Shown piece by piece: positions 23,287 through 36,227 of a stretch of DNA of 64,000 nucleotides. The stretch is from contig CAIQUZ010000114.1 in NCBI GenBank assembly GCA_903875135.1, forward strand, positions 62,001-126,000. The letters are read 5' to 3'. The stretch comes from an uncultured beta proteobacterium. Lineage in GTDB: Bacteria > Pseudomonadota > Gammaproteobacteria > Burkholderiales > Burkholderiaceae. Positions within the stretch are counted from its first letter, which is position 1. Every line of letters begins with the position of its first letter. Made by a program: the position numbers and the translations under genes. The notes beneath the pieces are model-generated. The model was not told where the DNA came from. It saw only the letters and a list, made by a program, of their open reading frames with translations, and ran no database searches.

Positions 23287-24597
23287 ATGCTAAAGAAGCC
23301 TCAACCATTAACGGTTTCTTTTGTCATTGCCTTCGTCGTATATCAATGCTTATGGCATCTTATAGCTCCTTTAGCGGTTGTGCGCTTATGGTACAAAGGC
23401 AAAAAAGAGCCTGGCTACCGACTTCATCTTTTAGAGCGGTTTGGTTTTTATGAGGAGGATGATTTTCTTCATGCCGTTTGGGTACATGCTGTTTCTGTTG
23501 GAGAAACACGAGCAGCGGCACCTTTAATTGAAAAATTGATTGCCGCTGGTCAAAGAGTCTTATTAACGCATATGACTCCAACAGGCAGGCAAACAGGCGC
23601 GGAACTATTTTCTTCACAAATTACTCAGCACCAATTAATCCAACGCTATATCCCCTATGACTTTTTATGGCCGATATCCCGGTTTTACCGACACTACGCC
23701 CCAGTAAAAGGCATTTTGATGGAGACAGAGATATGGCCTGGAGTTTTATTTTTTGCCAGAAGTAGATTTCCGATCTATCTAATTAATGGTCGACTCTCGA
23801 TTAAAAGCAGTATGAAGTTTGCAAGGTATGGAAAGCTAAGCCAGTCACTTTTTAGCTTATTCCAAAGGGTTCTGGCTCAAACCAATATGGATCAAGAGAA
23901 TTATCAGCTATTTGGTGTGAATGATTGTGTTGTGACGGGTAATTTAAAGTTTGATGTCATTCTCCCCCAAGAAAAAATTCTGCAAGGCCAGCACTGGAAA
24001 ACTTTATGGCAATCGAGGCAAGTGGTTTGTGCGGCGAGTACGAGAGAGGGGGAGGAGAATCTGATCATCAATGCTTGGAAAAAAATGAATCCTGAGAATC
24101 GACCTTTACTTTTCATTGTGCCGCGGCATTTGCCCAGAGTTAAAGAAATTGAAGAGATATTGCATCGTCAACAAATGATCTATACCAAGCGCAGTCAAAT
24201 TCAAGATGCTAGCGAAGTGACTTCAGATGTTTTGATTGGAGATACGATGGGTGAAATGGCATTTTATTTATCTTGTGCCGATTATGTGTTGATGGGGGGT
24301 ACTTTGATGGGTACCGGTGGGCAAAACTTGATTGAACCTCTATCCCTAGGTAAGCCGGTTATTTTAGGTCCATCGACCTATAACTTTGCGCAAATTTGCC
24401 AGGACGCTATTGTTGCTGGCATTGCTATTCCAATTCGAGGGGACACAGAAGAGAGTCTCCAAATTGCACTTCAGGAATGTATGGAGAATTTGATAAAAAT
24501 ACCTCAGATAATACAAAATATGGCAACTTTAAGTCGCGGCTATGCACAATTACATCAAGGCGCCACAGAAAAAACTCTGGAAGGTTTAAACTATTAG
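23287..24597 (+). CDS. waaA: 3-deoxy-D-manno-octulosonic acid transferase
   Basis: VWVHAVSVGETRAAAPLIEKL; METEIWPGVLF; MGGTLMGTGGQNLIEPLSLGKPVILGPSTYNF. Confidence 0.95.
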   Translation: MLKKPQPLTVSFVIAFVVYQCLWHLIAPLAVVRLWYKGKKEPGYRLHLLERFGFYEEDDFLHAVWVHAVSVGETRAAAPLIEKLIAAGQRVLLTHMTPTGRQTGAELFSSQITQHQLIQRYIPYDFLWPISRFYRHYAPVKGILMETEIWPGVLFFARSRFPIYLINGRLSIKSSMKFARYGKLSQSLFSLFQRVLAQTNMDQENYQLFGVNDCVVTGNLKFDVILPQEKILQGQHWKTLWQSRQVVCAASTREGEENLIINAWKKMNPENRPLLFIVPRHLPRVKEIEEILHRQQMIYTKRSQIQDASEVTSDVLIGDTMGEMAFYLSCADYVLMGGTLMGTGGQNLIEPLSLGKPVILGPSTYNFAQICQDAIVAGIAIPIRGDTEESLQIALQECMENLIKIPQIIQNMATLSRGYAQLHQGATEKTLEGLNY

Positions 24598-24666
24598 TCA
24601 ATATAAGCCATCATTTTTACAATTGATGATGTTTCATAAATTTTTGATATTCAATTTGGAGTTGAC

Positions 24667-25902
24667 ATGCATTTAGTGATTATCGGCGCAGGGATTGGCG
24701 GTTTAACGATGGCTCTGGCAGCTCATCATGCAGGAATATCCTGCGATGTTTATGAGTCAGTGTCTGAGATAAAACCGGTAGGTGTAGGCATTAATATTTT
24801 GCCTCACGCAAGTCGTTTTCTCTGTGAAAGTCTTGGATTAGAGGAAGAGCTTTCGAAGAAGGGCGTATTGACTAAAGAGGCCATCTTCTTTAATCGTTTT
24901 GGTCAAAAAATTTATGCTGAGCCATCAGGTCGATCGGCCGGATACGCCTGGCCACAATATTCCATCCACCGTGGTGATTTGCAGATGGTTCTTTTAGATG
25001 CTTTCTTGACAAGAGTTGGTAAAGAGCATCTGCATTTGGGCAGGGATTGTATTCGAGTTGACGAGATCGGTGGGGTTGCTTATTTTAAACAATCAAGATC
25101 TGATGATCAAACGCAAACTGCTGTGAAAGGTGATGCGGTCATTGCTTGTGATGGCGTGCATTCTGTGGTTCGTAAACAGCTCCATCCTAATGAAGGTAAG
25201 CCTTTGTATTCTGGGGTGAATATGTGGCGTGGCACAACCAAATGGAAACCATTCTTATCAGAGGCCAGTATGGTTAGAGCTGGTTGGTTAACCCATGGGA
25301 AAATGGTTATTTACCCGATCAGAAATAATATCGACGGGCAAGGAAGTCAATTGATCAATTGGGTAGCTGAATTAGAAACCCCTAACCATTTAGAGCGTGA
25401 TTGGAACAAGCAAGGACGATTAGAAGATTTTATTGGCGCCTTTGAAGATTGGCATTTTGATTGGTTAGATGTTCCAGCATTAATTCGTGGCGCAGAATCG
25501 ATATTAGAGTTTCCCATGATTGATCAAGAGCCTCTTCCCTTTTGGACAAGGGGGCGTGCAACCTTGTTAGGTGATGCCGCTCACCCAATGTACCCTAGAG
25601 GATCAAATGGTGCTGGGCAGTCGATACTGGATGCGCAGTCTTTAGCGAAATTTTTAGTACAAGAAAATGAGGTTGAAAAAGCGTTACAACTCTATGAGGG
25701 AGTTCGTTTAGAGGCCACAGGTAATGTCGTTAGAATGAATCGGATTAATCCACCTGACGCTATTTTGCGCGAGGTTTGGGAGCGTACCGATGACAAACCT
25801 TTCAATCATATTGATGATGTCATCTCACACGAAGAAATGGAAGCGATTACTCAGCGATATAAAAATGTTGCTGGTTACGATAAAAAAACAGTAGCGGCAT
25901 AA
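24667..25902 (+). CDS. FAD-dependent monooxygenase (salicylate hydroxylase-like class A flavoprotein)
   Basis: MHLVIIGAGIGGLTMALAAHHAGISCDVYES; TLLGDAAHPMYPRGSNGAGQSILDAQ. Confidence 0.88.
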   Translation: MHLVIIGAGIGGLTMALAAHHAGISCDVYESVSEIKPVGVGINILPHASRFLCESLGLEEELSKKGVLTKEAIFFNRFGQKIYAEPSGRSAGYAWPQYSIHRGDLQMVLLDAFLTRVGKEHLHLGRDCIRVDEIGGVAYFKQSRSDDQTQTAVKGDAVIACDGVHSVVRKQLHPNEGKPLYSGVNMWRGTTKWKPFLSEASMVRAGWLTHGKMVIYPIRNNIDGQGSQLINWVAELETPNHLERDWNKQGRLEDFIGAFEDWHFDWLDVPALIRGAESILEFPMIDQEPLPFWTRGRATLLGDAAHPMYPRGSNGAGQSILDAQSLAKFLVQENEVEKALQLYEGVRLEATGNVVRMNRINPPDAILREVWERTDDKPFNHIDDVISHEEMEAITQRYKNVAGYDKKTVAA

Positions 25903-25908
25903 AAGATA

Positions 25909-26871
25909 ATGATGAAAAAATTACTTCACTTTGCTTTTTTATCAATAGCAGTCTTATTGAGTGTATCGACTTTCGCCCAGTCAGGCGTACCCATCAAATT
26001 GATTGTTCCTTTTACTCCTGGAACGGGCCCAGATACGATTGCGAGAGCTTTATCGCCTAAACTTTCAGAGAAACTAGGGCAACCGGTCATTGTTGATAAC
26101 CGTGCTGGCGCATCTGGAAATATAGGAACAGAAGGAGTTGTTCGAGCCAAACCCGATGGGACAACGCTGTTAGTGACGGTCAATACGATTGTGATGAACC
26201 GTGCGCTGTATCCCAAAGCCACGTTTGACCCTTTGACGGATTTGTCCCCAATGACGCTCGCCGCGTATGGAGACCTAGTCTTGGTGGTGCCATCAAATTC
26301 TCCTTATAAGACTGCTGCAGAATTTGTTGCGGCCGCTAAGGCAAGCCCCGGTAAATTAACGTATGCATCACCTGGAATAGGTACACCACATCATTTAGGT
26401 ATGGAAGAACTTAAGCATATTGCTGGAGTGAATATTTTGCATGTTCCTTATCGAGGGACTGCGCCTGCCGTAACTGACCTTTTAGGGAGTCAAGTGGATG
26501 CCATGTTTTTACCGGTTCATGTGTCGATGAATTATATGAAGGCGGGGAAATTAAGAGCGCTTGGAATTGGTTCTAAAAAACGTAATCCGATTGCCAGTCA
26601 AATACCTACATTTAATGAATTAAAAATTGGTGATATTGATGTCTCAATGTGGTTTGGAGTGATGTCTCCCAAAGGCGTTCCTGCTGAAGAATTTAATCGT
26701 TTAAGTCAGGCAATCCGAGATGTTTTATCGGATCCAGAAATCAAGACTATTTTTTCTGCTCAGGGTTTAGAGCCAGCAACGAGTTCATCAGCTGCATTTA
26801 AGGAGATTGTTGATAAGGATGCGGTGCGTTGGGCAAAGACAATTAAAGATCAGAATATAACTGCTGAATAA
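25909..26871 (+). CDS. Bug-family tripartite tricarboxylate transporter substrate-binding protein
   Basis: Signal peptide; IKLIVPFTPGTGPDTIARALSPKLSEKLGQPVIVDNRAGASGNIGTEGVVRAKPDGTTLL. Confidence 0.93.
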   Translation: MMKKLLHFAFLSIAVLLSVSTFAQSGVPIKLIVPFTPGTGPDTIARALSPKLSEKLGQPVIVDNRAGASGNIGTEGVVRAKPDGTTLLVTVNTIVMNRALYPKATFDPLTDLSPMTLAAYGDLVLVVPSNSPYKTAAEFVAAAKASPGKLTYASPGIGTPHHLGMEELKHIAGVNILHVPYRGTAPAVTDLLGSQVDAMFLPVHVSMNYMKAGKLRALGIGSKKRNPIASQIPTFNELKIGDIDVSMWFGVMSPKGVPAEEFNRLSQAIRDVLSDPEIKTIFSAQGLEPATSSSAAFKEIVDKDAVRWAKTIKDQNITAE

Positions 26872-26874
26872 TCG

Positions 26875-27852
26875 TTAAACTTTAGCACCATAATTAGGAT
26901 CATCTAAACGCGCTTGATCCTTTTCTACTTTTACTTCCGTCTTCACTAAGTCTTCACGCTTAACGCCTAGCCACATCGCGATGGCAGCGGCAACGAACAC
27001 TGAGGAGTAGATACCAAATAGGATGCCGATGGTCAGAGCTACCGCAAAATAATGTAAGGTAGCACCACCAAATAAAAGCATTGATAAAACCATCATTTGT
27101 GTACTACCGTGGGTAATGATGGTTCTACTCATCGTACTAGTAATTGCACTATCGATCGTGTCTGGCGTATCGAGTTTACGAAAACGTCGAAAATTTTCAC
27201 GGATTCGATCGAAAATAACGACAGATTCATTGACTGAATATCCAAGTACGGCGAGAACTGCTGCAAGAACGGATAGCGAAAACTCCCAATGGAAAAAAGC
27301 AAAAAAACCGAGAATGATAATAACGTCATGTAAGTTAGCGATGATACCGGCCAAGGCAAACTTCCATTCAAAACGAATAGACAAGTAAATCACAATGCCA
27401 ATAACAACAAAGAGTAAGGCCTTAATGCCGCCATATAAGAGTTCCTCTCCTACTTGAGGACCTACATATTCGACGCGTTGCAAATGAACAGAACTGTCGA
27501 TCTCCTGTAATTTGGATAGAACAGATTTGCTTTGATCACTAGAAGACATGACGGTTCCATCAGTATTTTTAATCAATGGCAAGCGAATCATGACATCTTT
27601 TGAGCTACCAAAGTTTTGAACATTCACTTCGCCATAACCTAAAGTTGTGACAGCGTTTCTAACAGCTTCGAGTTCTGCTGCTTTGTTATATTGAACTTCA
27701 ATTACTGTTCCACCAGTAAATTCAATAGACAGATTCAGGCCCTTTTGCCAAATAAAAAACACGGCGGCTAAAAACGTGATGAGTGATATGGCATTCAGAA
27801 TCAACGCATAACGCATAAAAGGAATATCTTTTTTAATTCGGAAAAATTCCAT
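26875..27852 (-). CDS. secF: Protein translocase subunit SecF
   Basis: LSIEFTGGTVIEVQY; GYSVNESVVIFDRIRENFR; immediately downstream of secD. Confidence 0.97.
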   Translation of the reverse strand: MEFFRIKKDIPFMRYALILNAISLITFLAAVFFIWQKGLNLSIEFTGGTVIEVQYNKAAELEAVRNAVTTLGYGEVNVQNFGSSKDVMIRLPLIKNTDGTVMSSSDQSKSVLSKLQEIDSSVHLQRVEYVGPQVGEELLYGGIKALLFVVIGIVIYLSIRFEWKFALAGIIANLHDVIIILGFFAFFHWEFSLSVLAAVLAVLGYSVNESVVIFDRIRENFRRFRKLDTPDTIDSAITSTMSRTIITHGSTQMMVLSMLLFGGATLHYFAVALTIGILFGIYSSVFVAAAIAMWLGVKREDLVKTEVKVEKDQARLDDPNYGAKV

Positions 27853-27856
27853 TTGC

Positions 27857-29689
27857 TTATCCTATTGAAACGGATTGTAGTTTTTTCTTGGAGCCATACC
27901 AAAGATTAACTAATCCACGTGAGAAAAATACTGCTGAGAACATTGACGTCAAAATGCCGAGGCAGTGGACTATCGCAAACCCTTTGATCGGACCGGAACC
28001 AAAAGCTAGGAGAGCTAAACCAGCAATTAAAGTTGTCACATTGGAGTCAAATATGGTTGCCCAGGCTTTTTCAAAGCCCGTGGATATCGCTAGTTGAGGA
28101 TTAGTGCCTTGTCGTAACTCTTCACGGATACGCTCATTAATCAGAACATTTGAGTCAATTGCCATACCTAGAGCTAGAGCCATCGCAGCAATACCTGGTA
28201 AACTCAGGGTCGCTTGCAACATCGATAAAACAGCAATCAGTAACAATAAATTGACAGCTAATGCGACGACTGAAAAAAGTCCAAACAGCATGTAGTAGAG
28301 GAGCATAAAGATGGCGATAGCAATAAAGCCATAGACTAATGATTTAAAACCCTTTTCAATATTTTCTGCTCCAAGACTTGGACCAATCGTTCTTTCCTCG
28401 ATAATTTCCATGGGAGCTGCGAGAGAGCCCGCCCTTAACAATAAAGCTAAATCATTGGCACTTTGTGTAGTTGGCTGACCTGTAATCTGGAACTTAGAAC
28501 CAAATTCACCTTGGATGGTAGCGATGGTGAGAACTTCTCCCTTTCCTTTTTCAAACAAAATCATACCCATCGGTTTTTGAAGATTCTCTCTAGTCATTTC
28601 TTGCATAGCGCGACCACCTGCGGCATCAAGGGTTAGATTGACGGAAGGGCGTTGGTTTTGATCGAATCCAGCGCTAGCATCAATAATGCGATCGCCGGTA
28701 ATAATGACACTCTTTTTAAATACACCTTGTCGGTCGCCAAATTTAAAAGCGTCCATCCCTATAGGAGGAGTATCGAGAGGACCAATGGATGACTGTATTG
28801 GATCTGCCAGCCGAGCTTCTAAAGTAGCCGTTCGACCAATAATATCTTTCGCGCGTGCGGTGTCTTGAACACCCGGCAACTGTACAACAATCCGATCAAC
28901 ACCTTGTTTTTGAATAACGGGCTCTTTAACAGCAAGTTCATTGACACGTTTGTTTAAGGTAATAATATTTTGTTTTAGAGCATTTTCTTGCGTTGCCTTA
29001 ATGGCCTCTGGTCTAAAAATACCCCTTAACAAAAAGGAATCAACCCCTTTTTCTGACTCAAACTTCATGTCAGGAATACCGTCTACTAAAACATCCCTTG
29101 CTTTATTAGCATCATCAGCAGAAGCGAACTTAATGAATAGTTGACTATTCTTTTTATCAATATTTTGGTAACGAATCGATTTATCACGCAGACGACTTCT
29201 CGCATCAGTGGCTAAGGCATTGAGTTTCTTTTCTAGAGCACCTTGCATATCAACTTTTAGCAAGAAATAAACACCACCTCGTAAATCAAGTCCCAATGGC
29301 ATAGGCAAGGCATTAATACTCATTAACCCATTGGGCGTATTTGAAACGAGTGCTAAAGCAACAATATAGTCAGTGCTAGTTTGATCTGGATTTAGTTCTT
29401 TTTCAATAATGTCTTTTGCTTTAAGTTGTGAATCTGTATCGTTAAAGCGGATTCGAATGACGCCTTCCTGGGAGAGCTCTTCGAAGCCTGTTTGAGACTT
29501 GAGTAAATCTGCTTTTTGAAGAGCGGCATCAATTTTTTCGTGAAGATGACTATCAATCTTTAAGCCAGCTCGCGCTGGAGCAATTTGAATCGCTGGCACC
29601 TCACCAAACAAATTGGGAACTGAATAAATCACTCCAATGATTAGAGCGACTACTATAACGGCATATTTCCAAAGAGGGTAGCGATTCAT
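27857..29689 (-). CDS. secD: Protein translocase subunit SecD
   Basis: MPLGLDLRGGVYFLLKVDM; RTIGPSLGAENIEKGFKSLVYGF; ALGMAIDSNVLINERIREEL. Confidence 0.98.
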   Translation of the reverse strand: MNRYPLWKYAVIVVALIIGVIYSVPNLFGEVPAIQIAPARAGLKIDSHLHEKIDAALQKADLLKSQTGFEELSQEGVIRIRFNDTDSQLKAKDIIEKELNPDQTSTDYIVALALVSNTPNGLMSINALPMPLGLDLRGGVYFLLKVDMQGALEKKLNALATDARSRLRDKSIRYQNIDKKNSQLFIKFASADDANKARDVLVDGIPDMKFESEKGVDSFLLRGIFRPEAIKATQENALKQNIITLNKRVNELAVKEPVIQKQGVDRIVVQLPGVQDTARAKDIIGRTATLEARLADPIQSSIGPLDTPPIGMDAFKFGDRQGVFKKSVIITGDRIIDASAGFDQNQRPSVNLTLDAAGGRAMQEMTRENLQKPMGMILFEKGKGEVLTIATIQGEFGSKFQITGQPTTQSANDLALLLRAGSLAAPMEIIEERTIGPSLGAENIEKGFKSLVYGFIAIAIFMLLYYMLFGLFSVVALAVNLLLLIAVLSMLQATLSLPGIAAMALALGMAIDSNVLINERIREELRQGTNPQLAISTGFEKAWATIFDSNVTTLIAGLALLAFGSGPIKGFAIVHCLGILTSMFSAVFFSRGLVNLWYGSKKKLQSVSIG

Positions 29690-29697
29690 GCGGGTAC

Positions 29698-30024
29698 TTA
29701 AATAGATTTAAGAGTATCTTTTGGCAGAACTGCACCAATCGCAGATCGTTGCATTTTAACAGTGAGGTTAGGCGCAAGCTCTACAGTAACGTATTGATCT
29801 TTGATTTCAGTGATCTTACCCATCAACCCACTAGCGGTGGATACTTCATCACCTTTAGCGAGCGACTCTAACATGGCCTTTAATTCTTTTTGGCGTTTCA
29901 TTTGTGGTCTGATCATAATGAAATAGAGTACGGCAAACATACCAATCATCATGATGATGGATGACATTCCACTATCCGCACCACCAGCTCCACCAAATTG
30001 AGCATAAGCATTGTTAATCCACAT
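29698..30024 (-). CDS. yajC: Preprotein translocase subunit YajC
   Basis: YFIMIRPQMKRQKELKAMLESLAKGDEVSTASGLMGKI. Confidence 0.96.
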   Translation of the reverse strand: MWINNAYAQFGGAGGADSGMSSIIMMIGMFAVLYFIMIRPQMKRQKELKAMLESLAKGDEVSTASGLMGKITEIKDQYVTVELAPNLTVKMQRSAIGAVLPKDTLKSI

Positions 30025-30112
30025 GGTAATTCCTTATAAAGTTAATAAAACAAGATGAATTCTAATTAGATTGATTTTAACGGACTTATGTTTTTGTTCC
30101 CGAAGATTTAAT

Positions 30113-32325
<2,213 letters not shown>

Positions 32326-32375
32326 ATAGTGATGTCATTCTAAATGGGATATTCTAAACGGATTAGTGAAACTTC

Positions 32376-34436
32376 ATGCCAGAAAATAAATCACCTTTAG
32401 AGCGTCTTGGCCTCGTCACTCCAGCGGCTTTAGCTCTACACCTTCCTATACGTTATGAGGATGAGACAGAATTAATTTCTGTTGAAGAGGCCATTTCTGG
32501 CTTTGGTCAAGCTACTGTTCAAACCCAAGGTAAAGTCATTCTTTGTGATGTCAAGTTTAGACCGCGTCGCCAATTAATTGTCGTCATTGCTGATCAAGAA
32601 GCTGAATTGGTCCTGCGTTTTTTGAATTTTTATCCTAGTCAACAAAAACAAATGGCAATTGGAAACTTTTTAAGGGTCAGGGGAGATGTGAAACAAGGGT
32701 TTATGGGGCCTGAAATGGTGCATCCAACCGTCAAACAAGTGCTACCAGAAACCCCTTTACCTCAACAATTAACCCCAGTTTATTCAACTATAGCGGGTAT
32801 TGGGCAAATCACAGTTCGAAAAGGAATAGAAAAAGGTTTAAAGGATCCTACAGTCAGAAAGTTTTTACGCGAGATTATTCCGTTGAGTAGCATTGTTGAC
32901 CCGAAGTATCGTTTTTTGAAAGATTTACCAAGTTTGGAGGAATCTATTTTTTCTTTGCACTATCCAACTGTCCAGACCGATAAAGATGCTTTATTAGAAC
33001 GAACCCACCCTGCTTGGCGCAGAATTCAGTTTGAGGAATTATTGGCGCAACAGATCTCCTTACAGCGCGCTCATATTGAAAGACAAAAAAGAAAAGCGCC
33101 GTTTATGAATCAATCCTCTGGGGGGTTTGTCCAACGACTTTTTGATTTACTACCATTCACTTTAACGGGCGCTCAAAAAAAGGTGTGGTCAGAAATTGCT
33201 AATGACTTAGCCAAACCTTATCCGATGAATCGTTTACTACAGGGCGACGTTGGTAGCGGCAAGACCGCCGTCGCGGCGCTTGCGGCAGCTCATGCAATTG
33301 ATCATGGTTATCAAGTGGCCTTAATGGCACCAACAGAAATTTTGGCAGAACAACATTTCAGAAAGTTTGAGCCTTGGTTTTTAAAACTAGGCGTTGAAAT
33401 GGTCTGGTTGACTGGTAGCTTGAAAGCCAAGGAAAAGAAATTAGCCCAAGAAAAAATAAAAACAGGTCAAGCACAGTTAGCGATTGGAACTCATGCCTTA
33501 ATCCAAGAGGGGGTTGAGTTTGCTCAACTAGGCCTAGCGATCATTGATGAACAGCATCGATTTGGGGTTAGACAGCGCCTACAGTTTCATGGGAAACAGG
33601 GCTCGGAAGATATTTTTGCTCACCAATTAATGATGTCTGCCACGCCCATTCCTAGAACGCTGGCAATGACCTATTATGCCGATTTAGAAGTTTCTGTGAT
33701 TGATGAATTACCACCTGGACGTAAGCCCATCTTGACGAAATTATTTAAAGATTCACGCCGAGATGAAGTTATTCTAGGCATCAGAAAAGAACTCACTCTT
33801 GGTCGGCAGGCTTATTGGGTTTGTCCGCTGATTGAAGAGTCTGAAGTTTTACAATTACAAACCGTGACAGACACCTTTGAGTCTTTAAAATCCAAACTCA
33901 CAGAGTACCGCATAGCAATGATGCACGGTCGGATGTCGAGTGAGGAAAAATCCAGCATCATGGCCGACTTCAAGAATGGCAGTATTCAGTTATTGGTGAG
34001 TACGACGGTAATCGAGGTTGGGGTAGATGTTCCTAACGCAAGCCTGATGATTATTGAGCACTCCGAGCGTTTTGGATACTCGCAGATACATCAATTACGC
34101 GGGCGAGTTGGAAGAGGCGAAGCCGACTCAGTATGTATTCTTTTGTATAGTGAGCAATTATCTTTTGCGGCAAAAGAACGATTAAAAGTTTTGCGTGAAA
34201 ATTCTGATGGTTTTATTATTGCGGAGCATGACTTATCTCTCAGAGGACCAGGAGAATTATTGGGATCAAGGCAGTCAGGAGAGTCAATGTTGCGCTTTGT
34301 TGATTTACAAAGGGATGCCTGGTTAGTCTCACTGGTAAAAGACTTCGCACATGATATATTAGCTACAGCTCCTGAATTAGCAGAGCTTCACCTGCAGCGC
34401 TGGCTTGGCTCAAGAGCTGATTACCTTAAAGCATAA
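32376..34436 (+). CDS. recG: ATP-dependent DNA helicase RecG
   Basis: LLQGDVGSGKTAVAALAAAHAI; DEQHRFGVRQR; MSATPIPRTLAMT; LRGRVGRGEADSVCILLY. Confidence 0.98.
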   Translation: MPENKSPLERLGLVTPAALALHLPIRYEDETELISVEEAISGFGQATVQTQGKVILCDVKFRPRRQLIVVIADQEAELVLRFLNFYPSQQKQMAIGNFLRVRGDVKQGFMGPEMVHPTVKQVLPETPLPQQLTPVYSTIAGIGQITVRKGIEKGLKDPTVRKFLREIIPLSSIVDPKYRFLKDLPSLEESIFSLHYPTVQTDKDALLERTHPAWRRIQFEELLAQQISLQRAHIERQKRKAPFMNQSSGGFVQRLFDLLPFTLTGAQKKVWSEIANDLAKPYPMNRLLQGDVGSGKTAVAALAAAHAIDHGYQVALMAPTEILAEQHFRKFEPWFLKLGVEMVWLTGSLKAKEKKLAQEKIKTGQAQLAIGTHALIQEGVEFAQLGLAIIDEQHRFGVRQRLQFHGKQGSEDIFAHQLMMSATPIPRTLAMTYYADLEVSVIDELPPGRKPILTKLFKDSRRDEVILGIRKELTLGRQAYWVCPLIEESEVLQLQTVTDTFESLKSKLTEYRIAMMHGRMSSEEKSSIMADFKNGSIQLLVSTTVIEVGVDVPNASLMIIEHSERFGYSQIHQLRGRVGRGEADSVCILLYSEQLSFAAKERLKVLRENSDGFIIAEHDLSLRGPGELLGSRQSGESMLRFVDLQRDAWLVSLVKDFAHDILATAPELAELHLQRWLGSRADYLKA

Positions 34437-34438
34437 AT

Positions 34439-35362
34439 ATGACCCTTACTGAACTTCGCTATATTGTTGCGGTTGCTAGAGAGAAACATTTTGGAAGAGC
34501 GGCACAGGCGTGTTTTGTTTCACAACCCACACTTTCAGTAGCGGTTAAAAAGCTTGAAGAAGAGTTAGACGTTCAAATCTTTCATCGGCATTCAGGGGAT
34601 ATTTCAGTGACACCCCTGGGGAAATTACTGATAGAACAAGCGCTTCGTATTCTGGAAGAAACAAAGCGTTTTTCTGATATGGCGAAGATTGGTGTAGACC
34701 CCATGAAAGGGCCTCTGCGCCTAGGGGCTATTTATACGATTGCACCCTATCTATTGCCAAGTTTGGTTAGTGAAGCAAAAGATCGATTACCGCATATCCC
34801 TTTATTTTTATATGAGACATTTACGGCATCCATTTTAGAAATGCTTAAGCAAGATGAATTAGATTGCGCCGTCTTAGCTGAACCTATTAACCGCAATGGT
34901 TTAGAAGTGATTGAGCTGTATGATGAGCCCTATATGGTGACTGTTCCAAAGTCGCATGAATGGGCAAAGCGAGAGTCGATTGAGCCGCATGAATTAAGCA
35001 CACAAAATATGTTACTACTTGGGGCTGGACATTGTTTTAGAGATCATGTTCTTCAAGTCTGTCCAGAATTAAACCGAGCAAAATTTTTATTTGATGAGGG
35101 CCCCAAAAATTTCGAAGGATCCTCATTAGAAACTATTCGACAGATGGTCGCTGGTGGTATTGGAATTTCGGTATTGCCAAAAACAGCCGTTTCAGAAACC
35201 AATCTGAAAGAGTCATTAATTCAATATATTCCCTTTGTTGATCCGCAACCTTGCCGACGAATTGTTCTTGTCTATCGTAAAGGAATTCAAAGAGCACCAG
35301 CGATTCAGGCTCTCGCAAAAACGATTCAGTTATGCGCACTGGCAGGAGTAAAGTGGCTTTGA
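34439..35362 (+). CDS. oxyR: LysR-family regulator, OxyR-like
   Basis: [64 protein letters not shown] Cys motif. Confidence 0.87.
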   Translation: MTLTELRYIVAVAREKHFGRAAQACFVSQPTLSVAVKKLEEELDVQIFHRHSGDISVTPLGKLLIEQALRILEETKRFSDMAKIGVDPMKGPLRLGAIYTIAPYLLPSLVSEAKDRLPHIPLFLYETFTASILEMLKQDELDCAVLAEPINRNGLEVIELYDEPYMVTVPKSHEWAKRESIEPHELSTQNMLLLGAGHCFRDHVLQVCPELNRAKFLFDEGPKNFEGSSLETIRQMVAGGIGISVLPKTAVSETNLKESLIQYIPFVDPQPCRRIVLVYRKGIQRAPAIQALAKTIQLCALAGVKWL

Positions 35363-36225
35363 TGGAACAGTTCAAGTTTCGGCTGATTCAGTATGCCTAT
35401 TTAGTCAGATTACATAAACCTATTGGAACGGTATTACTTCTATGGCCGACCCTGTGGGCTTTATGGTTTGCAAGCCATGGCCGTCCTCCGCTGTTGCATG
35501 TAGGCATATTTTGTTTAGGTACTTTGCTAATGCGAAGTGCGGGTTGCGCCATTAATGATTATGCTGATCGTGATTTTGATCAATACGTCAAGCGTACTGA
35601 AAACCGCCCCCTAACGTCCGGAAAAATTAGTAAAAAAGAAGCCTTATTTGTCGCTGGGGTTTTAGCCTTCATTTCTTTTGTGATAGTTTTACCCTTAAAT
35701 CGATTGACCATTGAGTTGTCCTTTGCTGCTTTATTCATTGCGGTTTTGTACCCTTTTACAAAAAGGTTTTTTGCTATGCCACAGGCCATTCTTGGAATCG
35801 CCTTTGGCTTTGGGATACCAATGGCATATGCGGCGGAATTAAATGAGATACCATGGCAAGCTTGGTTAATGTTACTCGGCAATATATTTTGGGCGATTGC
35901 CTACGATACCGCGTATGCGATGGTGGACCGTGACGATGATATAAAAATTGGTATCAAGACATCAGCCATTACTTTTGGGAAGTTTGAGGTTGCCGCTATA
36001 GTGATCTGTTACCTATTATTTTTTAGTGTTATGGCTTATCTGGCCTTACTTGAAAGACTTAACCATTGGTTTTGGGCGGGTTGGCTTATTGCTTTCGGAT
36101 GTGCTGTTTATCATTACACACTGGTTAAAACTCGAGAACGTATGCAATGCTTTAAGGCTTTTAATCACAACAACTGGTTAGGGGCAGCCTTATTTGGCGG
36201 CGTTGCTTTAGCCTACCTCAATTGA
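35362..36225 (+). CDS. ubiA: 4-hydroxybenzoate octaprenyltransferase
   Basis: [48 protein letters not shown]; the ATG at 35362 overlaps the oxyR stop. Confidence 0.95.
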   Translation: MEQFKFRLIQYAYLVRLHKPIGTVLLLWPTLWALWFASHGRPPLLHVGIFCLGTLLMRSAGCAINDYADRDFDQYVKRTENRPLTSGKISKKEALFVAGVLAFISFVIVLPLNRLTIELSFAALFIAVLYPFTKRFFAMPQAILGIAFGFGIPMAYAAELNEIPWQAWLMLLGNIFWAIAYDTAYAMVDRDDDIKIGIKTSAITFGKFEVAAIVICYLLFFSVMAYLALLERLNHWFWAGWLIAFGCAVYHYTLVKTRERMQCFKAFNHNNWLGAALFGGVALAYLN

Positions 36226-36227
36226 GT

